Source of the DNA: Clostridia bacterium
GTDB taxonomy: Bacteria > Bacillota > Clostridia > UBA1381
Direction: 5' to 3'
Assembly (NCBI GenBank): GCA_900756545.1
Contig: CAAEKO010000003.1
Coordinates: forward strand, 1 to 64,000
Length of the DNA stretch: 64,000 nt
Of this stretch, positions 54,024 through 61,994 are shown in pieces. Every line of letters begins with the position of its first letter. Within the stretch, counting starts at the first letter, position 1. The notes beneath the pieces are model-generated. The model saw nothing but the letters and a program-made list of their open reading frames with translations, was not told the origin of the DNA and did no database searches. The translations under genes were made by a program, and so were the position numbers.

Positions 54024-55193
54024 ATGCAGAATCGAAAAACAGCATTATTCTCCGTTTTATCTATTACATTTTTAATTCTTTGCTTTGCAATGAAGGCGGG
54101 AGAGGAGAGAGAATATACCCAGACGATTGAACAGTTTCAGGAGACTAAAAAGTACCGCGTTTCAATGCTGGCGGTTGGCGACAATCTGTTGCATATGCCG
54201 GTTGTAAATAGCTGCAAACAGGAGGATGGCAGTTATGACATGAAGCCCTTATATGCCAATCTTCAGCCGATGATTGAAAATGCGGATATCGCAGTGATTG
54301 GACAGGAAACCGTGCTGGGTGGAGAGGAGTTTGGGTATTCGGGCTATCCAGCGTTCAATTCGCCGCAGGATGCTGGACGGGCGTTGGCAGATGTAGGATT
54401 TAATGTTATCCTTTTAGCCTCCAATCATGCTATGGATATGGGCAAGAAAGGGCTTTTGAATATGCTCAGCTTTTGGAAGCAGTATCCCCAAATCACGACT
54501 GCCGGCGCGCACGAAACTCCAGAGGATCAAGATGCAATTCGGATTGTGGACCATGGCATACGGATTGCAATATTGAATTATACATATGGCCTAAATGGGG
54601 TAACACTATCGCCGGACCGGGCTCATCTTGTGGATATTACCAGTCGGGACAGGCTTCGTCGGGATGTTGAAAGGGCTTCGGAAGAGGCTGATTTCGTCTC
54701 TGTGTTTATACACTGGGGTGAGGAATATATGCAGGAGATTCAGCCGGAACAGCGGGATTTGGCGCAGTACATGTCGGACTTGGGTGTGGATTTAATTGTT
54801 GGTTCGCATTCTCATGTGCTTTCAACAGCGGAGTGGCTTACAGGTCTGGAGGGGAATCGGACGCTGGTGTTTTATTCACTGGGAAACTATATTTCCAGTC
54901 AACGGAAAGCGGAGAGTCTGTTAGGCGGCATGGTACAGCTTGAGATCACTGGAATCCGCGGTCCGGGCGGAAGCATGGAAACGACAATCAGCTCGCCCAC
55001 ACTGACGCCGATCGTGACATATTATAATAAAGACCTGAAAAATTTTGCAGTATATCCCCTGAAAGCCTATACAGAAGAGCTTTCCCGGACCCACGGCGCA
55101 GCGCGGTTTGATGAAAAAGCAGAGCCGGATCGGTTTCGGGCGATTGTGGACAAGCTGTATCCCCAAGGCAGCGGCGTTCATGTGGATTATTGA
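54024..55193 (+). CDS. CapA-family extracytoplasmic metallophosphatase-like protein
   Basis: 389 residues. An N-terminal hydrophobic helix (about 6-22) exports or anchors the protein. The body is the CapA/PGA_cap domain: MLAVGDNLLHMPVVNSC, GQETVLGG, LASNHAMDMGKKGL, FIHWGEEYMQEIQPEQRDLAQYMSDLGVDLIVGSHSHVL and YSLGNYISSQ. CapA was named for poly-gamma-glutamate capsule synthesis, but stand-alone copies in Clostridia lack the rest of that pathway, as here, and may act on cell-envelope substrates. Metal-binding His and Asp residues typical of the calcineurin-like fold are kept. Confidence 0.9.
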   Translation: MQNRKTALFSVLSITFLILCFAMKAGEEREYTQTIEQFQETKKYRVSMLAVGDNLLHMPVVNSCKQEDGSYDMKPLYANLQPMIENADIAVIGQETVLGGEEFGYSGYPAFNSPQDAGRALADVGFNVILLASNHAMDMGKKGLLNMLSFWKQYPQITTAGAHETPEDQDAIRIVDHGIRIAILNYTYGLNGVTLSPDRAHLVDITSRDRLRRDVERASEEADFVSVFIHWGEEYMQEIQPEQRDLAQYMSDLGVDLIVGSHSHVLSTAEWLTGLEGNRTLVFYSLGNYISSQRKAESLLGGMVQLEITGIRGPGGSMETTISSPTLTPIVTYYNKDLKNFAVYPLKAYTEELSRTHGAARFDEKAEPDRFRAIVDKLYPQGSGVHVDY

Positions 55194-55242
55194 TATTGCA
55201 TAAGGAAAAACTCGATTTTTTGTGAAAAATTAAGGATAACCC

Positions 55243-55271
55243 TTGACAAAATCAGGAATGGGTAGTATTAT
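55243..55271 (+). promoter_or_regulatory. Promoter of the binding lipoprotein gene
   Basis: TTGACA (55243-55248), a 17-bp spacer and TATTAT (55266-55271), 50 bases before the ATG. Confidence 0.78.
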
Positions 55272-55320
55272 TATTGAGACAAACTGAATTCAGAAATTCA
55301 AAGTCGATGGAGGTATAGTT

Positions 55321-56469
55321 ATGAAAAAAATAGTATCTACACTGGTAGCGGCGTTGCTGGCGGTATCCTGCCTGGCTGGCTGCGGAACAGAAGGACAGCA
55401 GGGCTCTGCAGGCGAAAATAGTTCCGCAAAGAGCGGTACGGTGAAAATCGGCGGTATCGGCCCTCTGACCGGCTCAGCAGCCTCGTATGGTATTTCTGTA
55501 CAAAACGGCGGGCAGCTTGCGGTAGATGAAATCAACGCGGCAGGCGGCATTGATGGGATGCAGATTGAATACATGTTTGAAGATGACGAGAACGATCCCC
55601 AGAAAGCAGTCAACGCATATAACCGTTTGATGGACAACGGGATGCAGGTACTGATGGGCACAGTAACCAGTAACCCCTGTATCGCGGTTGCAGATGAATC
55701 TGTAAATGATGGTATCCTGCAAATTTCACCCAGCGGCTCGGCACAGGAATGTACAAAAAATCCGAATGGTTTCCGGATTTGCTTCACAGACCCCCAGCAA
55801 GGCGAAAAGATGGCCGAATACATAAAAAATACGGATAATCTTTCAAAAATCGCTGTGATTTATGATTCCTCCGATTCCTACAGCACAGGGATCAAAGACG
55901 CGTTCAAAACAAAATTTGAACAGCTCGGCGGCACAGTTGTTGCAGAAGAAGCTTTCACTAGCGGTGATAAGGACTTTAAAGCACAGTTAACGAAGATCAG
56001 CGGCACAGGCGCGGAAGCTCTGTTCCTGCCCTTCTACTACACAGAGGTTGCTTATGTTGCGGACCAGGCAAAGACCCTTGGCCTGAATCTGCCCTATTAT
56101 GGCTGTGACGGGTGGGATGGCGTAATCAACCAGCTGAAAGGCGATACAAGCGTGATTGAGAACGCTGTATTTCTGACGCCGTTTATTGCCACAGCAGAAA
56201 AAGAAAATATCAAAAAATTCGTACAGGCGTATGAAGCAAAGTTCAACGCTACCCCGGACCAGTTTGCGGCAGATGCTTATGACGCAATATATACCATTAA
56301 AGCGGCTGTCGAGAAGGCTGGCGAGGTGGATAACGATAAACTCATTAAAGCCATGACCGAAATTGAGGTTGACGGTGTGACTGGAACAATGACCTTTACT
56401 GCAGACGGCGAGCCGGACAAAATCGCAAATTTTGCTGTCATTCAGGATGGAAAATATATTGTAAAATAA
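55321..56469 (+). CDS. Branched-chain amino-acid-type ABC binding lipoprotein
   Basis: 382 residues. Signal peptide with lipobox CLAGC (lipidated Cys21). The periplasmic-binding-protein type I fold is clear from VKIGGIGPLTGSAASYG, GGQLAVDEINAAGGIDG, the LIMDNGMQVLMGTVTSNPC-like strand and AADAYDAIYTIKAAV, as in LivJ/LivK. It would bind an amino acid, urea or a similar small solute outside the cell. No permease or ATPase genes are adjacent and a strong terminator follows, so it is an orphan in this window, supplying a transporter encoded elsewhere or acting as a sensor. Confidence 0.92.
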   Translation: MKKIVSTLVAALLAVSCLAGCGTEGQQGSAGENSSAKSGTVKIGGIGPLTGSAASYGISVQNGGQLAVDEINAAGGIDGMQIEYMFEDDENDPQKAVNAYNRLMDNGMQVLMGTVTSNPCIAVADESVNDGILQISPSGSAQECTKNPNGFRICFTDPQQGEKMAEYIKNTDNLSKIAVIYDSSDSYSTGIKDAFKTKFEQLGGTVVAEEAFTSGDKDFKAQLTKISGTGAEALFLPFYYTEVAYVADQAKTLGLNLPYYGCDGWDGVINQLKGDTSVIENAVFLTPFIATAEKENIKKFVQAYEAKFNATPDQFAADAYDAIYTIKAAVEKAGEVDNDKLIKAMTEIEVDGVTGTMTFTADGEPDKIANFAVIQDGKYIVK

Positions 56470-56477
56470 TTTAAAAG

Positions 56478-56505
56478 AGAAACGGCTTGGCCGTTTCTTT
56501 TTTTA
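56478..56505 (+). terminator. Intrinsic terminator after the binding lipoprotein gene
   Basis: AGAAACGGC (56478-56486) pairs with GCCGTTTCT (56490-56498), followed by a T-run. Confidence 0.93.
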
Positions 56506-56721
56506 TATTTTGCATAAAGGCACAAATCGGATAAAAGAAAAATGTAGAATTTTAATTAAAAATTGGTAAAAAACAGACCGATAAAAAGCCCGGAATTACA
56601 GGTATTTCCTTATTTTTTGGCGCTTTTCGCCGTTGGTTGGACAGGGGTTGTATAAGTTGCATAAAAATTAATTTTTGCTTTTATAATTGTAACAAAATTT
56701 ACGAAAATTTCGAAAAGGGGA

Positions 56722-56750
56722 TTGAAAAATTTAATAAAAAAAGCTATAAT
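56722..56750 (+). promoter_or_regulatory. Promoter of the dockerin/Ig/peptide cassette
   Basis: TTGAAA (56722-56727), a 17-bp A/T-rich spacer and TATAAT (56745-56750). It lies nearly 300 bases before the first start codon, implying a long leader. Confidence 0.7.
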
Positions 56751-56756
56751 ATGAAT

Positions 56757-57044
56757 AAGGATGTGTGAGTAGGATAAAAAGGATTGTGGGTAATGTTCTT
56801 GAATTCTACATAATTATTTTTTATCTGGGACTTTGCTGGGACTATTGTGGTGATGGTTCTATGAAGTCTGTGTGGGATATGTATGGCGAAGAAAGATAAA
56901 TGTGCTTGCTGAGTGGAGAGATATAAGCGAAAGGGGCTTTGGCACGAAGCTCAGTTGGTTTTCCGCAGATCGGATTTTGGCGGAAAACTATATGAAAACG
57001 GTAATATCTTACCGTAATCTAATTTAGAAAGGAGACCCCCCGGG
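56757..57044 (+). other. Long, probably structured mRNA leader
   Basis: About 288 bases with no credible gene between the promoter and the dockerin-repeat gene. Two clean hairpins lie close to the start codon: a 9-bp stem GTTTTCCGC/GCGGAAAAC (56958-56966, 56980-56988) and a 7-bp stem ACGGTAA/TTACCGT (56998-57004, 57009-57015). The ribosome binding site AAAGGAG (57028-57034) lies just after them. It does not match a riboswitch class that I recognise. Confidence 0.5.
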
Positions 57045-57740
57045 ATGAGAAAAGCGTTAAAAAAGATCGCGCTGGGATGTGCTGCGACGATGGCTCTGTC
57101 TGCCGTTCTGTCCGCATCTGCTTTTGCGGCGACAGGTACAGACAGCACAAGTAGCATTTCTTTTGACAGCGAAAAAGGTGCAATCAGTTTCACAGAAACA
57201 TTCCTGACTGCTATTGCTGAAAAAGGAGAGACAACTGTTCTGGTCTACGGCAATGTTGTTTCTGATACAGATATTCAGGCTGATGAGATTGAATATATTA
57301 ACCAGGATGATGCAAAAACTACTTCTACTTTTACTGATATGGGACTGAGAAATGGCATCCAGACTGGTATTACATATACCGTTAAGGTTGGCGGCGAACA
57401 GATAAGTGAAGAAGGTATTCAGGTATTTACCTTTAAGATTGATGAGGGCGGACAGACAGTTACCTTTATGTGGGGAGATGTTGATCAATCTGGTGGTGTA
57501 GATGCATTGGATGCATCTGCGATTGTTGATAGCATGATCGGCGGAACAAAAACCTATGGTAATTATACGATTGCTGAGAATGTAAATGACACTGTAATAT
57601 GGGGCGATGTTGACACCTCTGGCGGTGTGGATGCTCTGGATGCATCTGCAATTGTTGATAGCATGATTGGCGGAACAAAAACCTTTGGCGAGTATACAAT
57701 AGGTGAGGAAGCAACCGTTACAGTGACATCGGCAGAGTGA
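57045..57740 (+). CDS. Secreted protein with two dockerin-like calcium-binding repeats
   Basis: 231 residues: signal peptide (cleavage after AFA, about residue 28), a ~110-residue beta domain of unknown type, then two 43-residue repeats, WGDVDQSGGVDALDASAIV and WGDVDTSGGVDALDASAIV, each continuing DSMIGGTKT. The spacing DxDxSGxVDxxD fits the dockerin F-hand calcium loop followed by one helix, so the pair resembles a type-I dockerin, which binds a cohesin partner. The near-identical DNA of the repeats points to recent duplication. Cohesin partners are not proven here. The secreted Ig-like protein encoded next, 33 bases downstream, is the obvious candidate for a functional partner. Confidence 0.75.
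   Translation: MRKALKKIALGCAATMALSAVLSASAFAATGTDSTSSISFDSEKGAISFTETFLTAIAEKGETTVLVYGNVVSDTDIQADEIEYINQDDAKTTSTFTDMGLRNGIQTGITYTVKVGGEQISEEGIQVFTFKIDEGGQTVTFMWGDVDQSGGVDALDASAIVDSMIGGTKTYGNYTIAENVNDTVIWGDVDTSGGVDALDASAIVDSMIGGTKTFGEYTIGEEATVTVTSAE
57471..57688 (+). repeat. Two 89-bp direct repeats encoding the dockerin-like loops
   Basis: 57471-57559 and 57600-57688 are nearly identical (period 129 bases, 43 codons). Most differences are at third codon positions, apart from the QS/TS and Y/F changes. Confidence 0.9.
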
Positions 57741-57773
57741 GAGTGAAAATAAAGTTTGACAGGAGGAAAAGAT

Positions 57774-59036
57774 ATGAAAGCAAAGAAAATTGTTTCTTTG
57801 TTTGCTGCGTTGACGATGGCGGCGACAATGATTAGTTCTTTTGCAACTGTAGCATCTGCTGATGGCGCACCAGCTGTCAGCAATGTTGTAGCGAAAATGA
57901 CAAATGAGGATTTTAATAGCTGGTATGGTGAAGATATCCCAGCTGGTTATGACGCCTATTCTGTTACGACAAATGTAGAAAATTTGGGTGAATTATCTGC
58001 TACAAAGACTGGTATTCGTATTAATGGTACAAGATTAAGTAATCTTGGCGTTACCTTTACGTTTGAAGATGTGTCTAATGTTAATACAGACTATAGCGCA
58101 ACATTAGCAAGTGCTATAACAGACGCACCGGCTGCTAATTTTGATGGTCTTACGTATTCAATGGTTTTTACAGGAAATGCCACTACAGCTTATCCATCTA
58201 CTACAATGACCATTGCTGATGGAAAAATTGATGAAGCGTACTTTACAGTATTTGTAGTTACAGCTGGTACATCATTGAAAGTTACTAATGTTGCGGCTAC
58301 AACCAAAGTGGCTACCTATAATGGTGGAAATATTGTAGTTGGAAGTGAAAAACCGTATGGAGCTGGTCAGGCCTTAGGCGATGTATCTTATGATAAAAAA
58401 GAATTTGTAATGGGTGAAGTTACACCTCCAGAACCTGTAGTTACCTCCATCGAAATCGCTGGTGATGACACAGTAGCAGCTGAAGGTACAGCTGCCTACA
58501 CAGCAACTGTTAAAGATGCTGACGGCGCAGTAATGGCTGACGAAAAAGTAACATGGTCTATCAAAGAAGAAACAGATGCTGCTGCGATTGATGCTGACGG
58601 TGTTCTGACAGCTGGTAAGCCAGAAGCAGATACAACTGTTACTGTTGTTGCTACAAGCGCATCAAAAGGCGATGTAACTGCTGAAAAGACTGTAACAATC
58701 AGCAAATATGTTGCTCCGGTTGTTGCACCGACAGTTGTACTGACAGCTGAAGAAGGTAAGGATTCCGCAGCAGGCGCTTACACATTCTTCTATAAGGCTG
58801 TTGTAACACCTGGCAGTGAAGCAGTTACGGCTGCAGATGTAACAATCACAAGCGGAATTAATAGCCGCAAAGCTTATCTGAGTGCTGACGTGCTTGCAAA
58901 TCTGCAGGGCGCATTTACATTCTATGTTGGTAATAAGACAGCAGATGCAGGCCGTGTATTTGATGCTACAGCGACTGTAGCAGCGGACACAACTGTTACC
59001 GATACTGCTTCTTACACAACTCCGGCGGCAGAATAA
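57774..59036 (+). CDS. Secreted Ig-like (Big) domain protein
   Basis: 420 residues from ATG 57774 (AGGAGG upstream). Signal peptide (cleavage after ASA, about residue 29); an N-terminal beta domain of ~190 residues (NEDFNSWYGEDIPAGYDAYSV, YFTVFVVTAGTSLKV), whose strand pattern could be cohesin-like but is not diagnostic; a clear bacterial Ig-like domain (about 215-305; VTSIEIAGDDTVAAEGTAAY, ADEKVTWSI, DGVLTAG); and a C-terminal beta domain of ~110 residues. Thr/Ala/Val-rich composition fits an extracellular protein. It shares an operon with the dockerin-repeat protein and a 53-residue peptide. Confidence 0.78.
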   Translation: MKAKKIVSLFAALTMAATMISSFATVASADGAPAVSNVVAKMTNEDFNSWYGEDIPAGYDAYSVTTNVENLGELSATKTGIRINGTRLSNLGVTFTFEDVSNVNTDYSATLASAITDAPAANFDGLTYSMVFTGNATTAYPSTTMTIADGKIDEAYFTVFVVTAGTSLKVTNVAATTKVATYNGGNIVVGSEKPYGAGQALGDVSYDKKEFVMGEVTPPEPVVTSIEIAGDDTVAAEGTAAYTATVKDADGAVMADEKVTWSIKEETDAAAIDADGVLTAGKPEADTTVTVVATSASKGDVTAEKTVTISKYVAPVVAPTVVLTAEEGKDSAAGAYTFFYKAVVTPGSEAVTAADVTITSGINSRKAYLSADVLANLQGAFTFYVGNKTADAGRVFDATATVAADTTVTDTASYTTPAAE

Positions 59037-59053
59037 GAAAGGTGGTAGACGAT

Positions 59054-59215
59054 ATGAAAATATATGAGAAGCCATCCGTGGAAATCAAAAAGTTTGATGT
59101 TGAAGATATCATCACTGCAAGTATAGAGACGGAAATTAGTATTGGTACTACAAGTTCGGATTTGCAGACAATTACTGGCGATATGAATGCAGTAGGCGTT
59201 GTATTTGAGTGGTAA
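59054..59215 (+). CDS. 53-residue peptide downstream of the dockerin/Ig genes
   Basis: Starts MKIYEKPSVEIKKFDVEDII, then TASIETEISIGTTSSDLQT and ends GVVFEW. AGAAAGGTGG provides the ribosome binding site and the gene starts 17 bases after the Ig-like gene. The MK.YEKP..E...FD.EDIITAS opening is a pattern I have seen in many tiny Clostridia ORFs, some in multicopy, of unknown function. It has no signal peptide or transmembrane helix. It could be a precursor or secreted effector peptide, but no maturation genes are adjacent. A terminator follows. Confidence 0.65.
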   Translation: MKIYEKPSVEIKKFDVEDIITASIETEISIGTTSSDLQTITGDMNAVGVVFEW

Positions 59216-59261
59216 TTCAACAAGCGAATAAGATTGAACACTGGTTTTAATGAGAACAGAA

Positions 59262-59287
59262 AAGAGAGGCTTAGGCCTCTCTTTTTT
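59262..59287 (+). terminator. Intrinsic terminator of the dockerin/Ig/peptide operon
   Basis: AAGAGAGGC (59262-59270) pairs with GCCTCTCTT (59275-59283) around TTAG, followed by T. Confidence 0.92.
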
Positions 59288-59370
59288 AATGCTTTTACTG
59301 CAAAGGTCTTATTTCTATCCGACATATAAAGATAAACGCCGGCCGAGCAGATATTTAGACTAACAAAAAA

Positions 59371-59525
59371 GAGAGACCAATGGTCTCTCCCGCTTCAACA
59401 AGACGAAAGGCGCCAGGCGGCGAAGGTTTTAGGCAAGCTCAAAACGAGAGACGGACAGTCTCTCGTTTCACTCCATTCCGCTATAACAAAACGAAAAAGC
59501 ACCGGGCACCGATGCTTTTAGGCTT
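59371..59525. repeat. Imperfect tandem duplication of a hairpin-plus-tail unit
   Basis: Unit 1 has the hairpin GAGAGACC/GGTCTCTC (59371-59389) followed by CGCTTCAACAAGACGAAA and a TTTTAGGC end. Unit 2 has AAACGAGAGAC/GTCTCTCGTTT (59442-59468), then CGCTATAACAAAACGAAA, a GCA.CGG/CCG.TGC hairpin (59499-59515) and TTTTAGGC. Stem pairing is kept although the sequences differ. No promoter is obvious directly upstream. Confidence 0.65.
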
Positions 59526-59674
59526 GATATGTATAGGATAAAAGGGTAGAATGTAATTTCCTTCTACAATTAATATTATAGCATATACTTAACCGTTTTG
59601 CAAGCCTTTTTTCAAATATCTTGGGGATTTTTTTAGAAGTTTTTTCTGAAAGCACAACATGTCCATACAATACT

Positions 59675-59703
59675 TGATTTTTTCGTCCAATTCTGGTATA
59701 ATT
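59675..59703 (+). promoter_or_regulatory. Promoter of the DUF815 ATPase gene
   Basis: TTGATT (59675-59680), a 17-bp spacer and TATAAT (59698-59703), 24 bases before the ATG. Confidence 0.75.
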
Positions 59704-59727
59704 TTTTTTGTAAAGAAGGTGTGATTC

Positions 59728-60879
59728 ATGGAACTTTTTATTTTTTATAACGTCTTATATAATGAAGCGTTAAAAGCAGTCATTGCGGGAGAGCGGACTT
59801 CCGTGATGCGGCGGCTGATCGAATTTTCCGAGTCGGAGGGCGTGACGGACGCACCGTTGACCGAATTTATCGTGTCGTTACTCGCAAACGATGATAACGT
59901 CTTGTCCAGGCTGGCGCAGGAAAATAAACAAATCGGCCGGGATTTATATGAATTTGCATTGGCGGACATCCGGTCTGTTTTTGGCCTGATCAACCAAAAC
60001 GGCGGATTCGCTTATGCAAATTCAAACAACGCACCAACCTATGCCGACGCTTACTGCGCTTCAATCCGAAAAATGACATTGGCAAAAACCCCGGAAGAGC
60101 TTCTGGAGCTATTGATTGCACATTACAGACAGCTGGGCGTGGGCGTTTTTGCCAAGTACATAGCGTTTAAATTTGATGGAAAGCTGACCGGGATTGAATT
60201 GATCGATCATGCAGTCACATTCGATTCCCTGGTAGGGCTTGAATATCAAAAGCAGGTTTTGATTGATAACATGAAAGCGCTTTTGGCGGGGAAACGGGCA
60301 AATAACGTCCTCCTGTTCGGTGATCGCGGAACGGGAAAGTCTTCTTCCATTAAAGCGCTTTTAAACATGTTTGCGAAAGACGGGCTGCGTATTATTGAAA
60401 CCCAAAAGCAGCAGATCAAGGCATTGCCGGAGCTGATCGTAAGATTAGCGCCAAGGCCGCATAAATATATTATTTTTTTGGACGACCTGTCCTTTGAAAA
60501 ACAGGATGCGGAATATAAGGCGCTGAAAACTGTTATGGATGGGCAGCTGCAGCCCATGCCGGACAATGTGGTGATTTACGCTACATCGAATCGAAAGCAT
60601 TTGGTGAAGGAAAACTGGAACGATCGAGAGGGCGGCGACGTCCATGCTAATGATAACATGCAGGAAACCCTTTCGCTGGCGGAACGGTTTGGGATCAGCC
60701 TGGTATTTTCGGCGCCGAACCAGAAGGAATATCTGAACATTGTGGCTGAGCTTTTGAAACGGTATGATATAGAAATGAACGCGGAAATTGAGCGTAAAGC
60801 GATTGTATGGCAGATGAATTACGGGAGTAAGTCGCCCCGGTGCGCCACACAATTCGTACATGCTTATCGGAAAGGGTGA
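59728..60879 (+). CDS. DUF815-family AAA+ ATPase
   Basis: 383 residues. The N-terminal ~160 residues are helical; a AAA+ core follows with FDSLVGLEYQKQVLIDN, Walker A GDRGTGKSS (198-206), Walker B YIIFLDDLSF and sensor-like YATSNRKHLV. This is the DUF815 family, common in bacteria and related to DnaC/DnaA-like ATPases, with no established role. The conserved ENWNDREG motif after the sensor is kept. It has its own promoter and is followed after 5 bases by a secreted protein gene, a coupling that suggests co-expression. Confidence 0.9.
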   Translation: MELFIFYNVLYNEALKAVIAGERTSVMRRLIEFSESEGVTDAPLTEFIVSLLANDDNVLSRLAQENKQIGRDLYEFALADIRSVFGLINQNGGFAYANSNNAPTYADAYCASIRKMTLAKTPEELLELLIAHYRQLGVGVFAKYIAFKFDGKLTGIELIDHAVTFDSLVGLEYQKQVLIDNMKALLAGKRANNVLLFGDRGTGKSSSIKALLNMFAKDGLRIIETQKQQIKALPELIVRLAPRPHKYIIFLDDLSFEKQDAEYKALKTVMDGQLQPMPDNVVIYATSNRKHLVKENWNDREGGDVHANDNMQETLSLAERFGISLVFSAPNQKEYLNIVAELLKRYDIEMNAEIERKAIVWQMNYGSKSPRCATQFVHAYRKG

Positions 60880-60884
60880 TAAAA

Positions 60885-61961
60885 ATGAACAAGTTTTTGT
60901 CTATAATATTATCAATCGCTATGTTGTTTGCCGCATTGCCGATAGTTTTTGCCGCAGACGACGCCGGTGCGCTTCGGCTGAAAAATACAAGTGTGGAGGG
61001 GACTGTATTTGTGGCGGTGTACGGCTCTGGAAATCAGCTGGTATCTGTAAAAGCGGCAAAAGCCAAGATGGATGGCAAGGATGCATTGGTATCAATTGCG
61101 GAAAACGAAATACCCAGCGGAGAGTATACTGCAAAGGTCTATATCCCGGAAACCAATGTATTGGTGATCCCGGAGGAAGAATCTGCAGCAGCGCCGAACC
61201 CAACGGCAAAACCAACACAGGGGCCGGAAGAAACATTGCACCCGGCTTATGAGAGCGAGGCTGCTGCGATGCAGGCGTTTATGGTGGTAAAAGACGTAAC
61301 GGCTGGGCTTGAGGACGATATGCCGGTGGTTGTGGTTACCGGATATTACAAAGAGCGGGAAGTATCGTTTACCGCGGAGGAAGGATCGATGCTGAATTCT
61401 GTGCCGGACGCGCACCGTGAATTGGATGGCATGGAAATTGCGGATTTGCAGGAGGGTGATGTAATTTATTTACGTGCATCTCTCAGCGGGAGCTTAACTG
61501 GCGTCGACCTAATATTCCGGCCTATGGAAGGAGATATTGTTGCGGAGGAAACAGGATATTCGTTTGAAGCGCTTTTTACAGTTAATGGGTTGACAGCAGG
61601 GAGATGGGCGCCGCTGAAATTCGGCGCGAACTCGGACAATCGGAATCAGTATGCGTTTGGAGTAGTAAAGGAAAGATCAAGTAAAAACATGCTTGTCCTT
61701 ACCAATCAGGCTGGGAAGGAAGAGGATGACCTGTATTTGGGACTTACAGATAGCACTATAGTATATGTGTATGATAAAACCTCCCGAAATAAGCTGTCTA
61801 TCGGTGCAGCCGGCGATATTTTCCCGTCGGTTATTCCGTCAGATACAAAGGATGAGGGCGGAAACATCATTAAGTGGAACGCCGAAGATGAACATCATTA
61901 TGCTTTAGTAAGACTTTATAATGGAATCGCAACCGAAATAGTAGTTTATATGAACTATTAA
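60885..61961 (+). CDS. Secreted protein of unknown function
   Basis: 358 residues from ATG 60885 (AAAGGGTGAT upstream). Signal peptide (cleavage after VFA, about residue 22); a small beta domain (RLKNTSVEGTVFVAVYGSGNQLVSVKAAKA) similar in style to the tail domains of SLH/glycanase proteins; a Pro/Thr linker (about 105-122); and a ~230-residue beta-rich domain with IADLQEGDVIYLRASLSGSLTGVDLIF, as in proteins with beta-barrel repeats. No catalytic motif recognised. Starts 5 bases after the DUF815 gene and ends at a bidirectional terminator. Confidence 0.72.
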   Translation: MNKFLSIILSIAMLFAALPIVFAADDAGALRLKNTSVEGTVFVAVYGSGNQLVSVKAAKAKMDGKDALVSIAENEIPSGEYTAKVYIPETNVLVIPEEESAAAPNPTAKPTQGPEETLHPAYESEAAAMQAFMVVKDVTAGLEDDMPVVVVTGYYKEREVSFTAEEGSMLNSVPDAHRELDGMEIADLQEGDVIYLRASLSGSLTGVDLIFRPMEGDIVAEETGYSFEALFTVNGLTAGRWAPLKFGANSDNRNQYAFGVVKERSSKNMLVLTNQAGKEEDDLYLGLTDSTIVYVYDKTSRNKLSIGAAGDIFPSVIPSDTKDEGGNIIKWNAEDEHHYALVRLYNGIATEIVVYMNY

Positions 61962-61994
61962 AAAATGCAGGGATTTTAATCCCTGCATTTTTTT
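61961..61994. terminator. Convergent bidirectional terminator
   Basis: AAAAATGCAGGGAT (61961-61974) pairs with ATCCCTGCATTTTT (61979-61992), giving T-runs on both strands. The right end reaches the stop codon of the TPM gene. Confidence 0.92.

Larger units (their letters stand above)
59216..59674. other. Intergenic stretch rich in hairpins
   Basis: No coding region. It holds the terminator at 59262-59287 and the duplicated hairpin unit at 59371-59525, then AT-rich sequence up to the promoter of the DUF815 gene. Confidence 0.6.

Noticed and set aside
56881..56960. c-di-GMP (GEMM)-like riboswitch in the long leader
   Set aside because: A GCGAAAGGGGC stretch and later GGCACGAAGC recall parts of the GEMM core, but the paired helices and the conserved internal bases are not in place.
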